Assembly (NCBI RefSeq): GCF_012641395.1
Contig: NZ_JABAIH010000015.1
Location: forward strand, 1-64,000
Length of the DNA: 64,000 bases
Reading direction: 5' to 3'
Source of the DNA: Rhizobium sp. P32RR-XVIII
GTDB lineage: Bacteria > Pseudomonadota > Alphaproteobacteria > Rhizobiales > Rhizobiaceae
The position numbers and the translations under genes are program-made. Below the pieces are notes generated by a model. It saw nothing but the letters and a program-made list of their open reading frames with translations. It was not told the origin of the DNA and ran no database searches. Positions 52,652-61,844 of this stretch are shown here, piece after piece. Position 1 is the stretch's first letter. Every line of letters begins with the position of its first letter.

Positions 52652-53518
52652 TCAAAGCGCGGTCGTATCGGGCGAAAAGCTCGACATCATATAGGTCGGA
52701 ACACCAGCGAAATGCTGCATCAGCTCTGACAGCTCCTGCTCAGAGGCATCAGCCAGAATGCCGGTCCGCACCAGCACGGAGGAAAGCCCCATATCGCTCG
52801 CGCCCTTGATATCGTGTTCGATGCTGTCGCCGATGCAGACGATTTTAGCGGGATCGACACTGGCCCACTGCGCCATCGCGAATTCATAGATCTCGCGATG
52901 CGGCTTGCCGATCCAGTGGACCATCCCCCCGAGATTCTCGTAGATTCGTGCGATCGCCCCGGCGCCAGGCGCAATCTTGCCGCCGGCGAGCTTATGAATA
53001 TCGGGGTTGGTGCAGACACAGGGAGCGTTATTGGCCGCTGCGGGCGCCAGTCGTCGACGATAGATCTCGAGTTCGATCCGCTCGGCCTCGCTGCCGGAGA
53101 TGATGACAAGATCGGCCTCGTCGGACTGGGCAACGCTGACGAGTCCCAGACGGTCAGCAAGATTCTGGTCACCGCCGCTGGAGATCGTGAAAGCGCGCAT
53201 TCCGGGGCGGATGTTAGGGTCTGCTGACAATAAATTGAAGGCGACGTCGCCCGATGTCACGAACCGCTCGAAGAGCTGGCGGTCGAAACCGAGTCGAGCG
53301 AAGCGCTCGGCATTGTAGTCCCCGCTCCGGCCCGAGTTGGACAGTACGATCACATGTTTGCCCGCCTCTTTCAGCCTCCGGAGTGCAGCGACCGCCCCAT
53401 CATAAGCGTCGTCGTCGCGCAGGACCCCGAATTGGTCGATCAGGAAATAGTCATAGCGGTCGATCAGCGCTGCTAGAGATATCTCGGGAGCAATGGTCAC
53501 CGCTGTGTCCTCTGCCAT
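52652..53518 (-). CDS. HAD-superfamily hydrolase (HAD-IIA, TIGR01459-like)
   Basis: A 288-residue phosphatase-like protein. Motif I is DYFLIDQFGVLRDDD (catalytic Asp; the usual second Asp, two residues on, is Phe in the DxD-equivalent spacing FLIDQFG), motif II is HVIVLSNSGR and motif IV is KIVCIGDSIEHDI. HAD-IIA enzymes dephosphorylate small phosphosugars. It overlaps the FGGY kinase gene by 22 bases, so it belongs to the aldolase-kinase-HAD operon. The ribosome site is poor. Confidence 0.85.
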   Translation of the reverse strand: MAEDTAVTIAPEISLAALIDRYDYFLIDQFGVLRDDDAYDGAVAALRRLKEAGKHVIVLSNSGRSGDYNAERFARLGFDRQLFERFVTSGDVAFNLLSADPNIRPGMRAFTISSGGDQNLADRLGLVSVAQSDEADLVIISGSEAERIELEIYRRRLAPAAANNAPCVCTNPDIHKLAGGKIAPGAGAIARIYENLGGMVHWIGKPHREIYEFAMAQWASVDPAKIVCIGDSIEHDIKGASDMGLSSVLVRTGILADASEQELSELMQHFAGVPTYMMSSFSPDTTAL

Positions 53519-54780
53519 TGGAGGATGAGTGCCGCCGTGCCAACCGCGGCCTCCGTAGAATTCGAAGGCGCGAAGGAGACACCAAGGGCAGTCTGGCGCA
53601 TCCTGGTCCATGCCGGGTTTTTCGCACCGCCGCCGACGGTTCGCACTGATGTCAGGCGGGCGGCGCCGAGTTCCGCCAGCCTTTCGTATCCAAGCCGTTC
53701 GATCCCGGTAATGCCCTCGAGCACGGCCTGGAAAAAAACCGCCTCATCCTTGGGGCGCGGCTCCAGTCGAGGAGCGTAATTCGGGTCGCTGACGGGAAAA
53801 CGTTCGCCAGGCCTGAGCAGCGGATAGAAATTCAAGCCTGTCGGTCTGGTGATATCGATGCGGGCCGTGAGCGCATCGAGACGCTCGTCTCCGAAGAGCG
53901 ACCTGATCACGCCACCGCCGGTGTTGGAAGCACCGCCAGGCAGCCAGAAATCGAGCACCCGGTGCGAATAGATTCCATATTGGGACGCGTTGATCGGCTG
54001 TTTGGAAGCCAGCTTCAGAACCAACGTGGAGCCGAGCGCCGTCACACCGTCCCCGATCTGCGACGCACCGGTCGCAAGAAAAGATGCGCAGCCATCGGTC
54101 GTTCCCGCATGAAAGCGGCAACTCTCATCGACACCGAGCCCTCGGACGAAACCATCTATCTCCGAAAGTGCTGAGCCGGCACGATGGACGGCCGGAAGCA
54201 GGCGCCGATCGAGCCCGGCCCGTTCTATCCAGTCGGGCCATTTTTCCTCATCAAGGTCATATCCGGTCTTGAGGGCATTGTTTTCATCGCTTGCGCATTC
54301 TCGCGCACCGAGCTTCATCAAAAGCCAGTCAGCCTGATGAACGATCTTTGCGACATACGGCTGGCGGGCGAGGTAAATCGCTCGCGCCAAGGCCGAGCTC
54401 GCGCCCCGCGCCGGGCTGTCGCTCGGAGCATGCCGGGAGATGTCTTCGACGATCGATGCATCCGGAGAGGTGTCGTTGTACATCAGCGGGGCACCGACCG
54501 GCTCGCCCTTGTCATCGATCGCCAGGACCGTACCGGACGTACCGTCGACGCCGATTGCGCGAACGGCCGCAAGGCTTGTCTTTGTCGCAAGCTCGCGCAA
54601 TGCCGTCGACGTGCGCTCCCACCATATCGTGGGTGTGCGACCTTCATCGGCATCCACAAACGGCGCGCTGGCGATCGCCACGACACTTGCATCATCGGCA
54701 AGCGCGGCCGCACGTGCGCCGGACGTGCCGATATCAATACCAACGACGGTTGCGCGTCCTGACGGTTGCCGGCTCGTCAC
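53497..54780 (-). CDS. FGGY-family carbohydrate kinase
   Basis: A 427-residue sugar kinase. It starts at GTG 54780, overlapping the aldolase stop (GTGA); a longer in-frame reading inside the aldolase gene was rejected. The phosphate-binding motif GIDIGTSGARAAAL is near residues 14-27, IGVDGTSGTVLAID and the GTTDGCASFLATGA loop carry the catalytic region, and VRTVGGGAKNPAWTRMRQ is the C-terminal FGGY signature. The substrate is unknown; ketose or ketopentose phosphorylation before the aldolase step is expected. Confidence 0.88.
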   Translation of the reverse strand: MTSRQPSGRATVVGIDIGTSGARAAALADDASVVAIASAPFVDADEGRTPTIWWERTSTALRELATKTSLAAVRAIGVDGTSGTVLAIDDKGEPVGAPLMYNDTSPDASIVEDISRHAPSDSPARGASSALARAIYLARQPYVAKIVHQADWLLMKLGARECASDENNALKTGYDLDEEKWPDWIERAGLDRRLLPAVHRAGSALSEIDGFVRGLGVDESCRFHAGTTDGCASFLATGASQIGDGVTALGSTLVLKLASKQPINASQYGIYSHRVLDFWLPGGASNTGGGVIRSLFGDERLDALTARIDITRPTGLNFYPLLRPGERFPVSDPNYAPRLEPRPKDEAVFFQAVLEGITGIERLGYERLAELGAARLTSVRTVGGGAKNPAWTRMRQTALGVSFAPSNSTEAAVGTAALILQWQRTQR

Positions 54781-55850
54781 GACTGTGCTGCTCCGCGATC
54801 GAGCGCCTGGCGATATTGCTCCGCTTCCCAATTGGTCAGTTCATATTCATCCGCCTCGGTCAGATAGACGACCTCCGCGTTATCGGGAATGCGCGCGACG
54901 ACCTCCGCCAGGCATCGGGCCATGACCTGGCCGCCGGCTGTCAGCTCATTCGACAACAGCACACCGCAGCCGGGAACGATGATCATTTTCGGCGCGGTTT
55001 CACCCGCATTGGCAAAGCTTTCGATGTAGGCCGGCAGGGACTGATCTGCTTCGAGAAGGCCAATTTTCGTGCCGAGGAAGATCACGTGGTCGGGATACAT
55101 CGAACCACTGATCGCCAGCCGGATATTTTCCGGCGAGAGCGCTAATTGGTGGCTCGCCAGATCCGCGGCCGGCGAGTAGCCACTCTCCTGGCTCAGCCTC
55201 TGTAAGACCCCGAGAGACGCATCAGGAACTTGTCTCGCGGACATGGTCAATGCTGAAGTGACCCGCTCGATCCGATCAGCAACTTCTTCGACGGTCTCGC
55301 CAGTGACGATGATCCCGTGATTATAGAGGACCATGACGTCGGGGCTCGTCGCGGCCGCAAGGTCGACCTCTCTGGCAAGCGGCGTCCCGGGGCGCCGGTA
55401 AGGAACCGTTGCCCATATCATGCCGGTCTCATCGAGCTTTTGCTTCAGAAGCTCATCGCGTTGTTCCAGCACCGAAAGTGCGATTGTGTTGACGCAGTGA
55501 TAGTGAGCCACGACCGCGTTCGGCAGGGCCGCATGAAAGCTTGTTTCAATCGATGGCCGTAAGCCGCTGGTATTGAGTGTCTTGATGACAAACTCCAGCC
55601 CCTTCTCGGCGCGCGGATCGTTGTTGCGCAAAGCTGTGACTAAGTCGGCAACGTGGACTGGGACCATGATATCCTGCTCTGTCGCGTGAGCCAGCCACTT
55701 TCCCGACGCCTTCACCCACATTTCAGTGCCGCCCTTGAGCGAGGTGTTCCCACCTGCACCCTGGGTTTTCAGGATATCCCGCCCGAGCATCGCAGACAGC
55801 TCCAGGAAACGTTCGAAGTCCACACCTAGCCTTGTTGGTCCGTTAGTCAT
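54777..55850 (-). CDS. Class II aldolase/adducin-family protein
   Basis: A 357-residue zinc-dependent aldolase. GAGGNTSLKGGTEMWVKASG is the N-terminal phosphate-binding region, HYHCVNTIALS supplies two metal-binding histidines and NHGIIVTGETVEEV the third. About 120 extra C-terminal residues extend beyond the 215-residue core of FucA/RhaD enzymes. It probably splits a phosphorylated ketose made by one of the two kinases in this locus. GGAGGGCC precedes the start, which faces the divergent deoR gene. Confidence 0.88.
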   Translation of the reverse strand: MTNGPTRLGVDFERFLELSAMLGRDILKTQGAGGNTSLKGGTEMWVKASGKWLAHATEQDIMVPVHVADLVTALRNNDPRAEKGLEFVIKTLNTSGLRPSIETSFHAALPNAVVAHYHCVNTIALSVLEQRDELLKQKLDETGMIWATVPYRRPGTPLAREVDLAAATSPDVMVLYNHGIIVTGETVEEVADRIERVTSALTMSARQVPDASLGVLQRLSQESGYSPAADLASHQLALSPENIRLAISGSMYPDHVIFLGTKIGLLEADQSLPAYIESFANAGETAPKMIIVPGCGVLLSNELTAGGQVMARCLAEVVARIPDNAEVVYLTEADEYELTNWEAEQYRQALDRGAAQS

Positions 55851-55979
55851 TGTTGGCCCTCCAATGCCCTGAGCCCATTCCAGCCATGAGCAAACTTTTT
55901 CGCAACCGTAGTTTCGAGATCAAAGAACGTCAATAATGAAGTTACTCCGTCATATTACCTTGCAGGTCGGCTGGCTTTG

Positions 55980-55995
55980 TGATTATTTTTGATCA
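55980..55995. promoter_or_regulatory. Candidate DeoR operator in the divergent promoter
   Basis: TGATTATTTTTGATCA has TGAT and ATCA arms, and a degenerate relative in the opposite direction lies near 55917-55935. It lies between the divergent aldolase and deoR genes. DeoR-family proteins bind AT-rich repeats of this kind; binding here is inferred. Confidence 0.35.
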
Positions 55996-56018
55996 TCGGC
56001 GGGGAGCGGCCGAGGAGG

Positions 56019-56798
56019 ATGACGACTTTGAATGACGCCGAGCGGCACAAGATGATCACCGAACTGTTGCGGGAAACGCCTTTTGCATCAGTGCGCGATC
56101 TTCAGGATCGTCTAGGCGTATCACCGGCGACGATCCGGCGCGATATCGACAAGCTTCACGACTTAGGTAAAGCCAAGAAGGTCTACGGCGGTGTTTCGGC
56201 GTTTGAGCTTGGGGGGCGGTCGCCCGCAAGGCCTTATGACGAAAATCGCGACATCGCCGTTGAAGCCAAGCGCGCTATAGCGAGCCGCGCTGCATCGCTG
56301 CTCCGAGACGGTGACTCGATCATCGTTCACGCAGGCTCTACTTGCTTTCAGCTCGGCGTCCTGTTGGCGAAACGAAACCTGCGCATTTTCACGAACTCGA
56401 TGCCTCTTGCAGCTTATCTCGGTGAGCATGGCAGCTGTCACCTGACTGTTGCTGGTGGCGAGCTTTATCGCGAGCCCGGCATCATCCATGATCCTTCGGC
56501 GGGAGCGCCCGACTACTTTGCTTCACGGTTTTTTGTAGGCACGCAGGGCATCGGGAGCGCCGGGCTTCTTGAATCGCACCCGCTTCTGGTGAAGGCCGTT
56601 GGGGAACTCAGCAGTTGCGCTGATGAGGTCGTCTTACTTGCCGACAGCCGGAAGTTCTCCATACGGCCCCGCAATCTTGTTCTGCCTCTGTCGCGCGTCG
56701 GAACTGTTGTCACGGATGATGGCCTTTCTGACGCCGACGCCAAGATGCTCGAAAGCGCTGGAATATCGATCCTCATTGCAATTGTGGGAGGCCCGTGA
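56019..56798 (+). CDS. DeoR-family transcriptional regulator
   Basis: A 259-residue repressor. The N-terminal helix-turn-helix is VRDLQDRLGVSPATIRRDIDKLHDLGKAKKVYGG, the DeoR signature. The C-terminal DeoRC sensor domain (about 85-245) has the sugar-phosphate-binding loop DGDSIIVHAGSTCFQLG. It should sense a phosphorylated intermediate of the flanking pathway. The start is uncertain: GAGGAGG abuts ATG 56019, so TTG 56028 may be used instead. It is coupled to the next kinase gene. Confidence 0.9.
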   Translation: MTTLNDAERHKMITELLRETPFASVRDLQDRLGVSPATIRRDIDKLHDLGKAKKVYGGVSAFELGGRSPARPYDENRDIAVEAKRAIASRAASLLRDGDSIIVHAGSTCFQLGVLLAKRNLRIFTNSMPLAAYLGEHGSCHLTVAGGELYREPGIIHDPSAGAPDYFASRFFVGTQGIGSAGLLESHPLLVKAVGELSSCADEVVLLADSRKFSIRPRNLVLPLSRVGTVVTDDGLSDADAKMLESAGISILIAIVGGP

Positions 56799-58207
56799 TG
56801 AAAGCACATCATCCAATCGCGGTGTTTGACCTCGGCAAAACCAACTCGAAGCTCTTCGTGATTGATGGAGACGGCAATGTCGTTGCCGAACGGCGCACGA
56901 AGCCGGTCTGGCGGGAGCATGCAGGTCTCCGCGTCCTCGACGATGACGCACTCTTTGCATGGATGACGCGCGAGCTTGAGCAGGCAGTCGAGGCACATGG
57001 CGTGCGGCATGTTACGTTCTCCGGGCATGGATGCACCTTTGCACTGATCGGCAATAATACGCTTTTCCATCCGATCCTCGACTACGAGCAGGAGCCCCCA
57101 CAAGCGGTGGCCGCGCGGATTGATGCCTTGATCCCGAGCTTTTCGGAAACCTTTTCCCCTCGCCTGCCGCTCGGCTTCAACTATGGCCGGCATGTGCTCT
57201 GGCTCGCGGACCGCGATCCGAGGACACTTGAAGCAACCGATGCGATTCTCGCCTATCCCCAATTCTGGTCATGGAAATTCTCCGGGAAGGCCGTTTCCGA
57301 AGTCTCCTACCTCGGCTGCCATTCCCATCTGTGGGCTCCGATTGCCGATGATTTCAGCAGTCTGGTCGACGGCCAGGGTTGGCGTTCGAAGATGCCCGAA
57401 TTCGCAGCCGCCGGTGCGTTGCTGGGTACTCACCGGGTCGCGCTCGGCAACGGCGATGCTGTCGATGTTTCCGTGCATAACGGCGTACACGACAGCAACT
57501 CGGCGCTCTTCTACTATCGGTCCCTTGGCTTTGATGATTTCACGCTGATTTCGACTGGCACCTGGGTCATCATCTTCAATCAGGCCTGCCCTCTCGATGC
57601 GCTCGACCGAGACCGCGACATGCTCGCCAATGTCACCGTCGACCATGCGCCGGCCGCGACCATCCGCTTCATGGGCGGGCGTGAATATGATGTAGCAAGC
57701 GATGGCTGGACCAAGTCGATTTCGGTTGCGGCCATCGAAGCTGTCATCACCAAAGGCAGCTTTGCCCTGCCCTCCTTCGCCGCGGCTGGACCTTTCCCGG
57801 ATGCAGAAGGTCGTTTTGCCGGCCCCTCCGTATCCGGCGAGGAACGTGCTGCCGTCGCGTTACTCTATGTCACGCTGATGACCGATCTTTCGCTTGATCT
57901 CATCCGCTCTGAAAACGAGATCGTCATTGACGGAGGTCTGGTCAAGACCGACCAATACGCGCCAATGCTGGCTGCATTACGAAACCAGACGGTCTTCACC
58001 AGTGCCAATCCCGAAGGCAGCGCCTTCGGAGCGGCAGCACTCGTGTTCCGCCAGGCGGGGTTGCGGCCTTTCAAAAATGTATCCGAAAAAATCCGCCCAG
58101 CCGAGATCAAGGGTCTCGAAGACTACCGTCGCGAATGGCGACGTCGTGTCGAGGAGATCCATTCGCGCTCGCCGAACACGATCCTGGTGAAGGAGATGAG
58201 GGAATGA
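56798..58207 (+). CDS. FGGY-type sugar kinase, second in the locus
   Basis: A 469-residue kinase starting at ATG 56798, six bases after GGGAGG, with its start overlapping the deoR stop. It has the phosphate-1 motif AVFDLGKTNSKLFVID, SGHGCTFALI, the adenosine-binding area near LISTGTWVIIFN and the C-terminal IVIDGGLVKTDQYAPML. It is related to L-rhamnulo-/fuculokinases and differs clearly from the kinase on the opposite strand, so the locus has two phosphorylation steps or two substrates. Confidence 0.88.
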   Translation: MKAHHPIAVFDLGKTNSKLFVIDGDGNVVAERRTKPVWREHAGLRVLDDDALFAWMTRELEQAVEAHGVRHVTFSGHGCTFALIGNNTLFHPILDYEQEPPQAVAARIDALIPSFSETFSPRLPLGFNYGRHVLWLADRDPRTLEATDAILAYPQFWSWKFSGKAVSEVSYLGCHSHLWAPIADDFSSLVDGQGWRSKMPEFAAAGALLGTHRVALGNGDAVDVSVHNGVHDSNSALFYYRSLGFDDFTLISTGTWVIIFNQACPLDALDRDRDMLANVTVDHAPAATIRFMGGREYDVASDGWTKSISVAAIEAVITKGSFALPSFAAAGPFPDAEGRFAGPSVSGEERAAVALLYVTLMTDLSLDLIRSENEIVIDGGLVKTDQYAPMLAALRNQTVFTSANPEGSAFGAAALVFRQAGLRPFKNVSEKIRPAEIKGLEDYRREWRRRVEEIHSRSPNTILVKEMRE

Positions 58208-59754
58208 GTACAGTTGCCGCACCCGATCGAAGTGACGCTCCCGTCCTCGAAATGCTGAACATCAGCAAGACCTTCGGCAACAGCCGCGCGCTGACCAATG
58301 TGTCGCTGACGGCCTATCCCGGCGAGGTTCACGCCCTGATGGGCGAGAATGGCGCAGGAAAGTCGACCTTGATGAAGGTGCTGTCGGGCGCCTATGTCGC
58401 CGATCCCGGCGGCAGCATCCTTGTCAGCGGCCGGCCTGCAGTTTCGGGCGATCCAATCAAGGCGAAGGCTAATGGCATCGCCGTCATTTATCAGGAATTG
58501 TCGCTCGCGCCGAACTTGACGGTTGCCCAGAACATGTTCCTGGGGGCTGAGCCTTCGCGCATGGGCTTGGTCGATCGCGTGGATATCAGAAAACGTGCCG
58601 AGCCGATCCTCAAGCGGCTCGGCATCAGCTTTTCGCCGAACCAGCTGGTCTCGACGCTGTCGCTCGGCGAGCGCCAGATGGTCGAAATTGCCCGGGCGCT
58701 GACGACGGACGCGCGCATCATCGTCATGGACGAGCCGACGACATCACTCACGAGCCGCGAGACCGAGAAGCTCTTCGAGGTTATCGCGAGCCTTAAGGCG
58801 CATGGGATCGCCATCATCTATATCAGCCACCGCATGGAAGAGATCTATGCGCTCGCCGATCGCGTCAGCGTGCTGCGCGACAGCGCCTATGTCGGAACGC
58901 TGGAGCGCAGCGAGCTTTCTGCCGCGCGTCTCGTTTCGATGATGGTCGGGCGCGATCTTTCCTCTTTTTACAAGAAGGAGCATCGCGCCGCCAGGCATGA
59001 TCGCAAGGTCGTGCTATCAGTCAAGAACATCGGCGACGGCCGCCGCGTGCATGACTGCTCCGTCGATGCCTGCGCCGGCGAGGTACTCGGCATTGCAGGC
59101 CTGGTCGGTTCGGGACGCACCGAACTTGCCCGACTGATCTACGGCGCGGACCCTAAGACGTCGGGAAGCGTCCTGCTTGATGGCCGCGAGCTTTCGCTGA
59201 ACGGACCGCGAAGCGCCCTAGACGCAGGCATTGCCTATCTGACAGAGGACCGGAAGGGGCTTGGCCTCTTCCTCGACATGTCAATCAACGAGAACATCAA
59301 TATCGGCGTGATTTCGGAAGATGCGCGTTCGGGCGGCTTTCTGGACTTCGGCAAGGCCAAGAAGCGGGCGGACAGCGCCGTTTCATCGCTTTCTATCCGC
59401 ACGAAAAGCACGTCGATCAATGTCGGAGCCCTATCTGGCGGCAACCAGCAGAAGGTACTGCTTGCCCGTCTGCTCGAGACCAAGCCGCGGGTGATCATCC
59501 TCGACGAGCCGACGCGCGGTGTCGACGTGGGCGCGAAGTCGGAAATCTATCGCATCATCGACGAGCTTGCCCAGAGCGGCATCGCCATCGTCGTCATCTC
59601 CAGCGACCTACCCGAAATCATCGGCATCGCCGACCGCGTGCTGGTCATGCGCGAGGGCCGTATCGCGGGCGAGATCGTCGGATCCGAAGATCAACCGATC
59701 GGGCAGGAAGCCATCATGGCCCTGTCCACCGGCCCCGCCAAGCGAGACGCATAG
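58204..59754 (+). CDS. Sugar ABC transporter ATPase (RbsA/XylG-like)
   Basis: A 516-residue duplicated ATPase. The first half has Walker A GENGAGKST (48-56) and signature LSLGERQMVEIARAL. The second half has the degenerate GLVGSGRTEL P-loop typical of this class and the signature LSGGNQQKVLLARLL. It works with the RbsC-like permease and periplasmic receptor downstream. Start 58204 overlaps the kinase stop (ATGA); a longer upstream reading was rejected. Confidence 0.95.
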   Translation: MSTVAAPDRSDAPVLEMLNISKTFGNSRALTNVSLTAYPGEVHALMGENGAGKSTLMKVLSGAYVADPGGSILVSGRPAVSGDPIKAKANGIAVIYQELSLAPNLTVAQNMFLGAEPSRMGLVDRVDIRKRAEPILKRLGISFSPNQLVSTLSLGERQMVEIARALTTDARIIVMDEPTTSLTSRETEKLFEVIASLKAHGIAIIYISHRMEEIYALADRVSVLRDSAYVGTLERSELSAARLVSMMVGRDLSSFYKKEHRAARHDRKVVLSVKNIGDGRRVHDCSVDACAGEVLGIAGLVGSGRTELARLIYGADPKTSGSVLLDGRELSLNGPRSALDAGIAYLTEDRKGLGLFLDMSINENINIGVISEDARSGGFLDFGKAKKRADSAVSSLSIRTKSTSINVGALSGGNQQKVLLARLLETKPRVIILDEPTRGVDVGAKSEIYRIIDELAQSGIAIVVISSDLPEIIGIADRVLVMREGRIAGEIVGSEDQPIGQEAIMALSTGPAKRDA

Positions 59755-59779
59755 AGCGCGACAAAAGAGAGAACCCGAA

Positions 59780-60763
59780 ATGAGCGCAACGCAAAGCGAA
59801 CAGACAGCAACGGACAAGATGAAGCTGCGGTCGACACTAACTGCCCTCGGCATGCTTCCCGTCCTCATTATTTTGGCGATCGGCTTTCATCTTCTCAGCG
59901 GCCGCTTCCTGAGCGTCAACAACCTGTCGATCGTCATGCAGCAGGCATCGATCAACACGGTGCTCGCGGCCGGCATGACCTTCGTCATCCTGACCGGCGG
60001 CATCGATCTCTCCGTGGGCTCGATCCTTGCGGCATCCGCAATGGTCGGCGTCATCGTCTCGCTCTGGCCCGATATCGGCATGTTGGGCATCCCGGCCGCC
60101 ATTGCCGTCGGTCTCGCCTGCGGCGTCGTCAACGGCTCGATCATCGCCTTTCTGAAGCTGCCGCCCTTCATCGTGACGCTCGGTTCGCTGACGGCCATGC
60201 GCGGCATCGCCCGACTGCTCGGCAATGATACGACCGTCTTCAACCCGGATCTGCCCTTCGACTTCATCGGCAACGGCAATTTCCTCGGTGTCCCGTGGCT
60301 TGCGATCATCGCGCTGCTAACGATCCTGATCTCCTGGGTTATCCTCAAGCGCAGCGTGCTCGGCACGTGGATCTATGCCGTCGGCGGCAATGTGGAAGCC
60401 GCGCGCCTGACGGGCATCAAGGTGCCGCTGGTCCTCCTCTTCGTTTATTCGATGTCCGGCCTTCTTTCCGGGCTCGGCGGGGTCATGTCGGCGGCGCGTC
60501 TCTACGCAGCCAACGGCCTGCAGCTTGGCCAGGCTTATGAGCTGGATGCGATCGCTGCCGTCATTCTCGGCGGCACCAGCTTCGTCGGCGGCGTCGGCTC
60601 GATCTGGGGAACGCTGATCGGAGCTCTCATCATCGCCGTTCTGTCGAACGGCCTCATCCTCGTCGGTGTCTCGGACATCTGGCAGTACATCATCAAGGGG
60701 CTTGTCATCATCGTTGCCGTGGCGCTCGACCGCTACCGGCTGAAAGGGCTTAGCCGCACCTGA
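59780..60763 (+). CDS. Sugar ABC transporter permease (RbsC-like)
   Basis: A 327-residue permease with about eight to ten helices. The signature GLACGVVNGSIIAFLKLPPFIVTLGSLTAMRGIARLL and the later ILGGTSFVGGVGSIWGTLIGALI are family hallmarks. Start 59780 is 25 bp after the ATPase stop; the longer in-frame reading that overlaps the ATPase gene was rejected. The substrate is unknown. Confidence 0.95.
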   Translation: MSATQSEQTATDKMKLRSTLTALGMLPVLIILAIGFHLLSGRFLSVNNLSIVMQQASINTVLAAGMTFVILTGGIDLSVGSILAASAMVGVIVSLWPDIGMLGIPAAIAVGLACGVVNGSIIAFLKLPPFIVTLGSLTAMRGIARLLGNDTTVFNPDLPFDFIGNGNFLGVPWLAIIALLTILISWVILKRSVLGTWIYAVGGNVEAARLTGIKVPLVLLFVYSMSGLLSGLGGVMSAARLYAANGLQLGQAYELDAIAAVILGGTSFVGGVGSIWGTLIGALIIAVLSNGLILVGVSDIWQYIIKGLVIIVAVALDRYRLKGLSRT

Positions 60764-60827
60764 TGTGCGGCTCGAGGGACCGGGGTTACCGGATAACAGG
60801 GCGCAGGAAGCGCCATAAGGAGGAAAT

Positions 60828-61766
60828 ATGCGTATGATCTCTAAACTGCTCGCAGCCACCGCTCTGGCGGCAGCCATCGCCATGCCGGCTGCGGCCAAGG
60901 ACCTTCAGAAGATCGGCATTTCGGTCGGCCTTCTCGGCAACCCGTTCTTCGTTGCGACCATCAAGGGCATCGAGGATCGTGCGAAGGAAATCAATCCGAA
61001 TGTTCAGGTCACTTCGGTATCGGCCGACTATGACCTCAACAAGCAGGTTTCGCAGATCGACAGCTTCATCGCTGCCGGCGTTGACATCATCATGTTGAAT
61101 GCCGTCGACGCCAAGGCAATCGCACCGGCCGTCAAGAAAGCGCAGGCCGCCGGCGTCATCGTTGCCGCCTTTGACGTTTCGGCGCCCGGCGCCGACGTCA
61201 CCGTCATGACAAACAACGTCAAGGCCGGTGAAGAGGCTTGCCAGTACATCGTCGATCAGCTGAAGGGTAAGGGCGACGTCGTCATCATCAACGGACCAGC
61301 TTCCTCCTCGATCCTCGACCGCGTCCAGGGTTGCAAGAACGTGCTGTCGAAGAGCCCCGACATCAAGATCCTCTCCGACGATCAGAACGGCCAGGGTTCG
61401 CGCGATGGCGGCCTCGCCGTCATGCAGGGTCTGCTGACGCGCTTCGACAAGATCGACGCCGTCTTCGCGATCAACGATCCGACGGGCATCGGCGCAGAAC
61501 TCGCCGCCAAGCAGCTGAACCGCAACGAGTTCTTCATCACCGCCGTCGACGGCGCGCCCGATATCGAAAAGTCGCTTGCCAGCGGCAATTCGATGATCAA
61601 GGCTTCCGCTTCGCAGGATCCTTACGTGATGGCAGGCGATGCGCTCAAGATGGCCGTCGACGTTCTGAACGGCAAGAAGCCGGCGCAAAACACCGTCCTC
61701 CTCGACCCGAAGCTGATCACCGCTGACAACGTCAAGGATTACAAGGGCTGGACCGCAGCTCGCTAA
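60828..61766 (+). CDS. Periplasmic sugar-binding protein (RbsB-like)
   Basis: A 312-residue receptor of the ribose/xylose class. The signal peptide is LLAATALAAAIAMPAAAKD. The two-lobed body contains GISVGLLGNPFFVATIKGIEDRAKE, AAGVDIIMLNAVDAKAI and FAINDPTGIGAELAAKQL. A strong AAGGAGG lies seven bases before ATG 60828, fitting the high expression receptors need. Only four cysteines or fewer are seen and no lipobox, so it is soluble. Confidence 0.95.
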   Translation: MRMISKLLAATALAAAIAMPAAAKDLQKIGISVGLLGNPFFVATIKGIEDRAKEINPNVQVTSVSADYDLNKQVSQIDSFIAAGVDIIMLNAVDAKAIAPAVKKAQAAGVIVAAFDVSAPGADVTVMTNNVKAGEEACQYIVDQLKGKGDVVIINGPASSSILDRVQGCKNVLSKSPDIKILSDDQNGQGSRDGGLAVMQGLLTRFDKIDAVFAINDPTGIGAELAAKQLNRNEFFITAVDGAPDIEKSLASGNSMIKASASQDPYVMAGDALKMAVDVLNGKKPAQNTVLLDPKLITADNVKDYKGWTAAR

Positions 61767-61779
61767 GGTCTCCTCCCGG

Positions 61780-61812
61780 GCGGCCCGCCATTGCCTCGAG
61801 CGGGCGGGCCGC
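61780..61812 (+). terminator. GC-rich hairpin after the receptor gene
   Basis: GCGGCCCGCC (61780-61789) and GGCGGGCCGC (61803-61812) form a perfect 10-bp stem with a 13-base loop, 14 bases after the receptor stop. There is no T-run. It probably acts as an attenuator or mRNA stabiliser that raises the receptor level relative to the downstream epimerase. Confidence 0.6.
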
Positions 61813-61844
61813 TAATTTCAATGCCAATCGGAAAGCGGCGTCCC

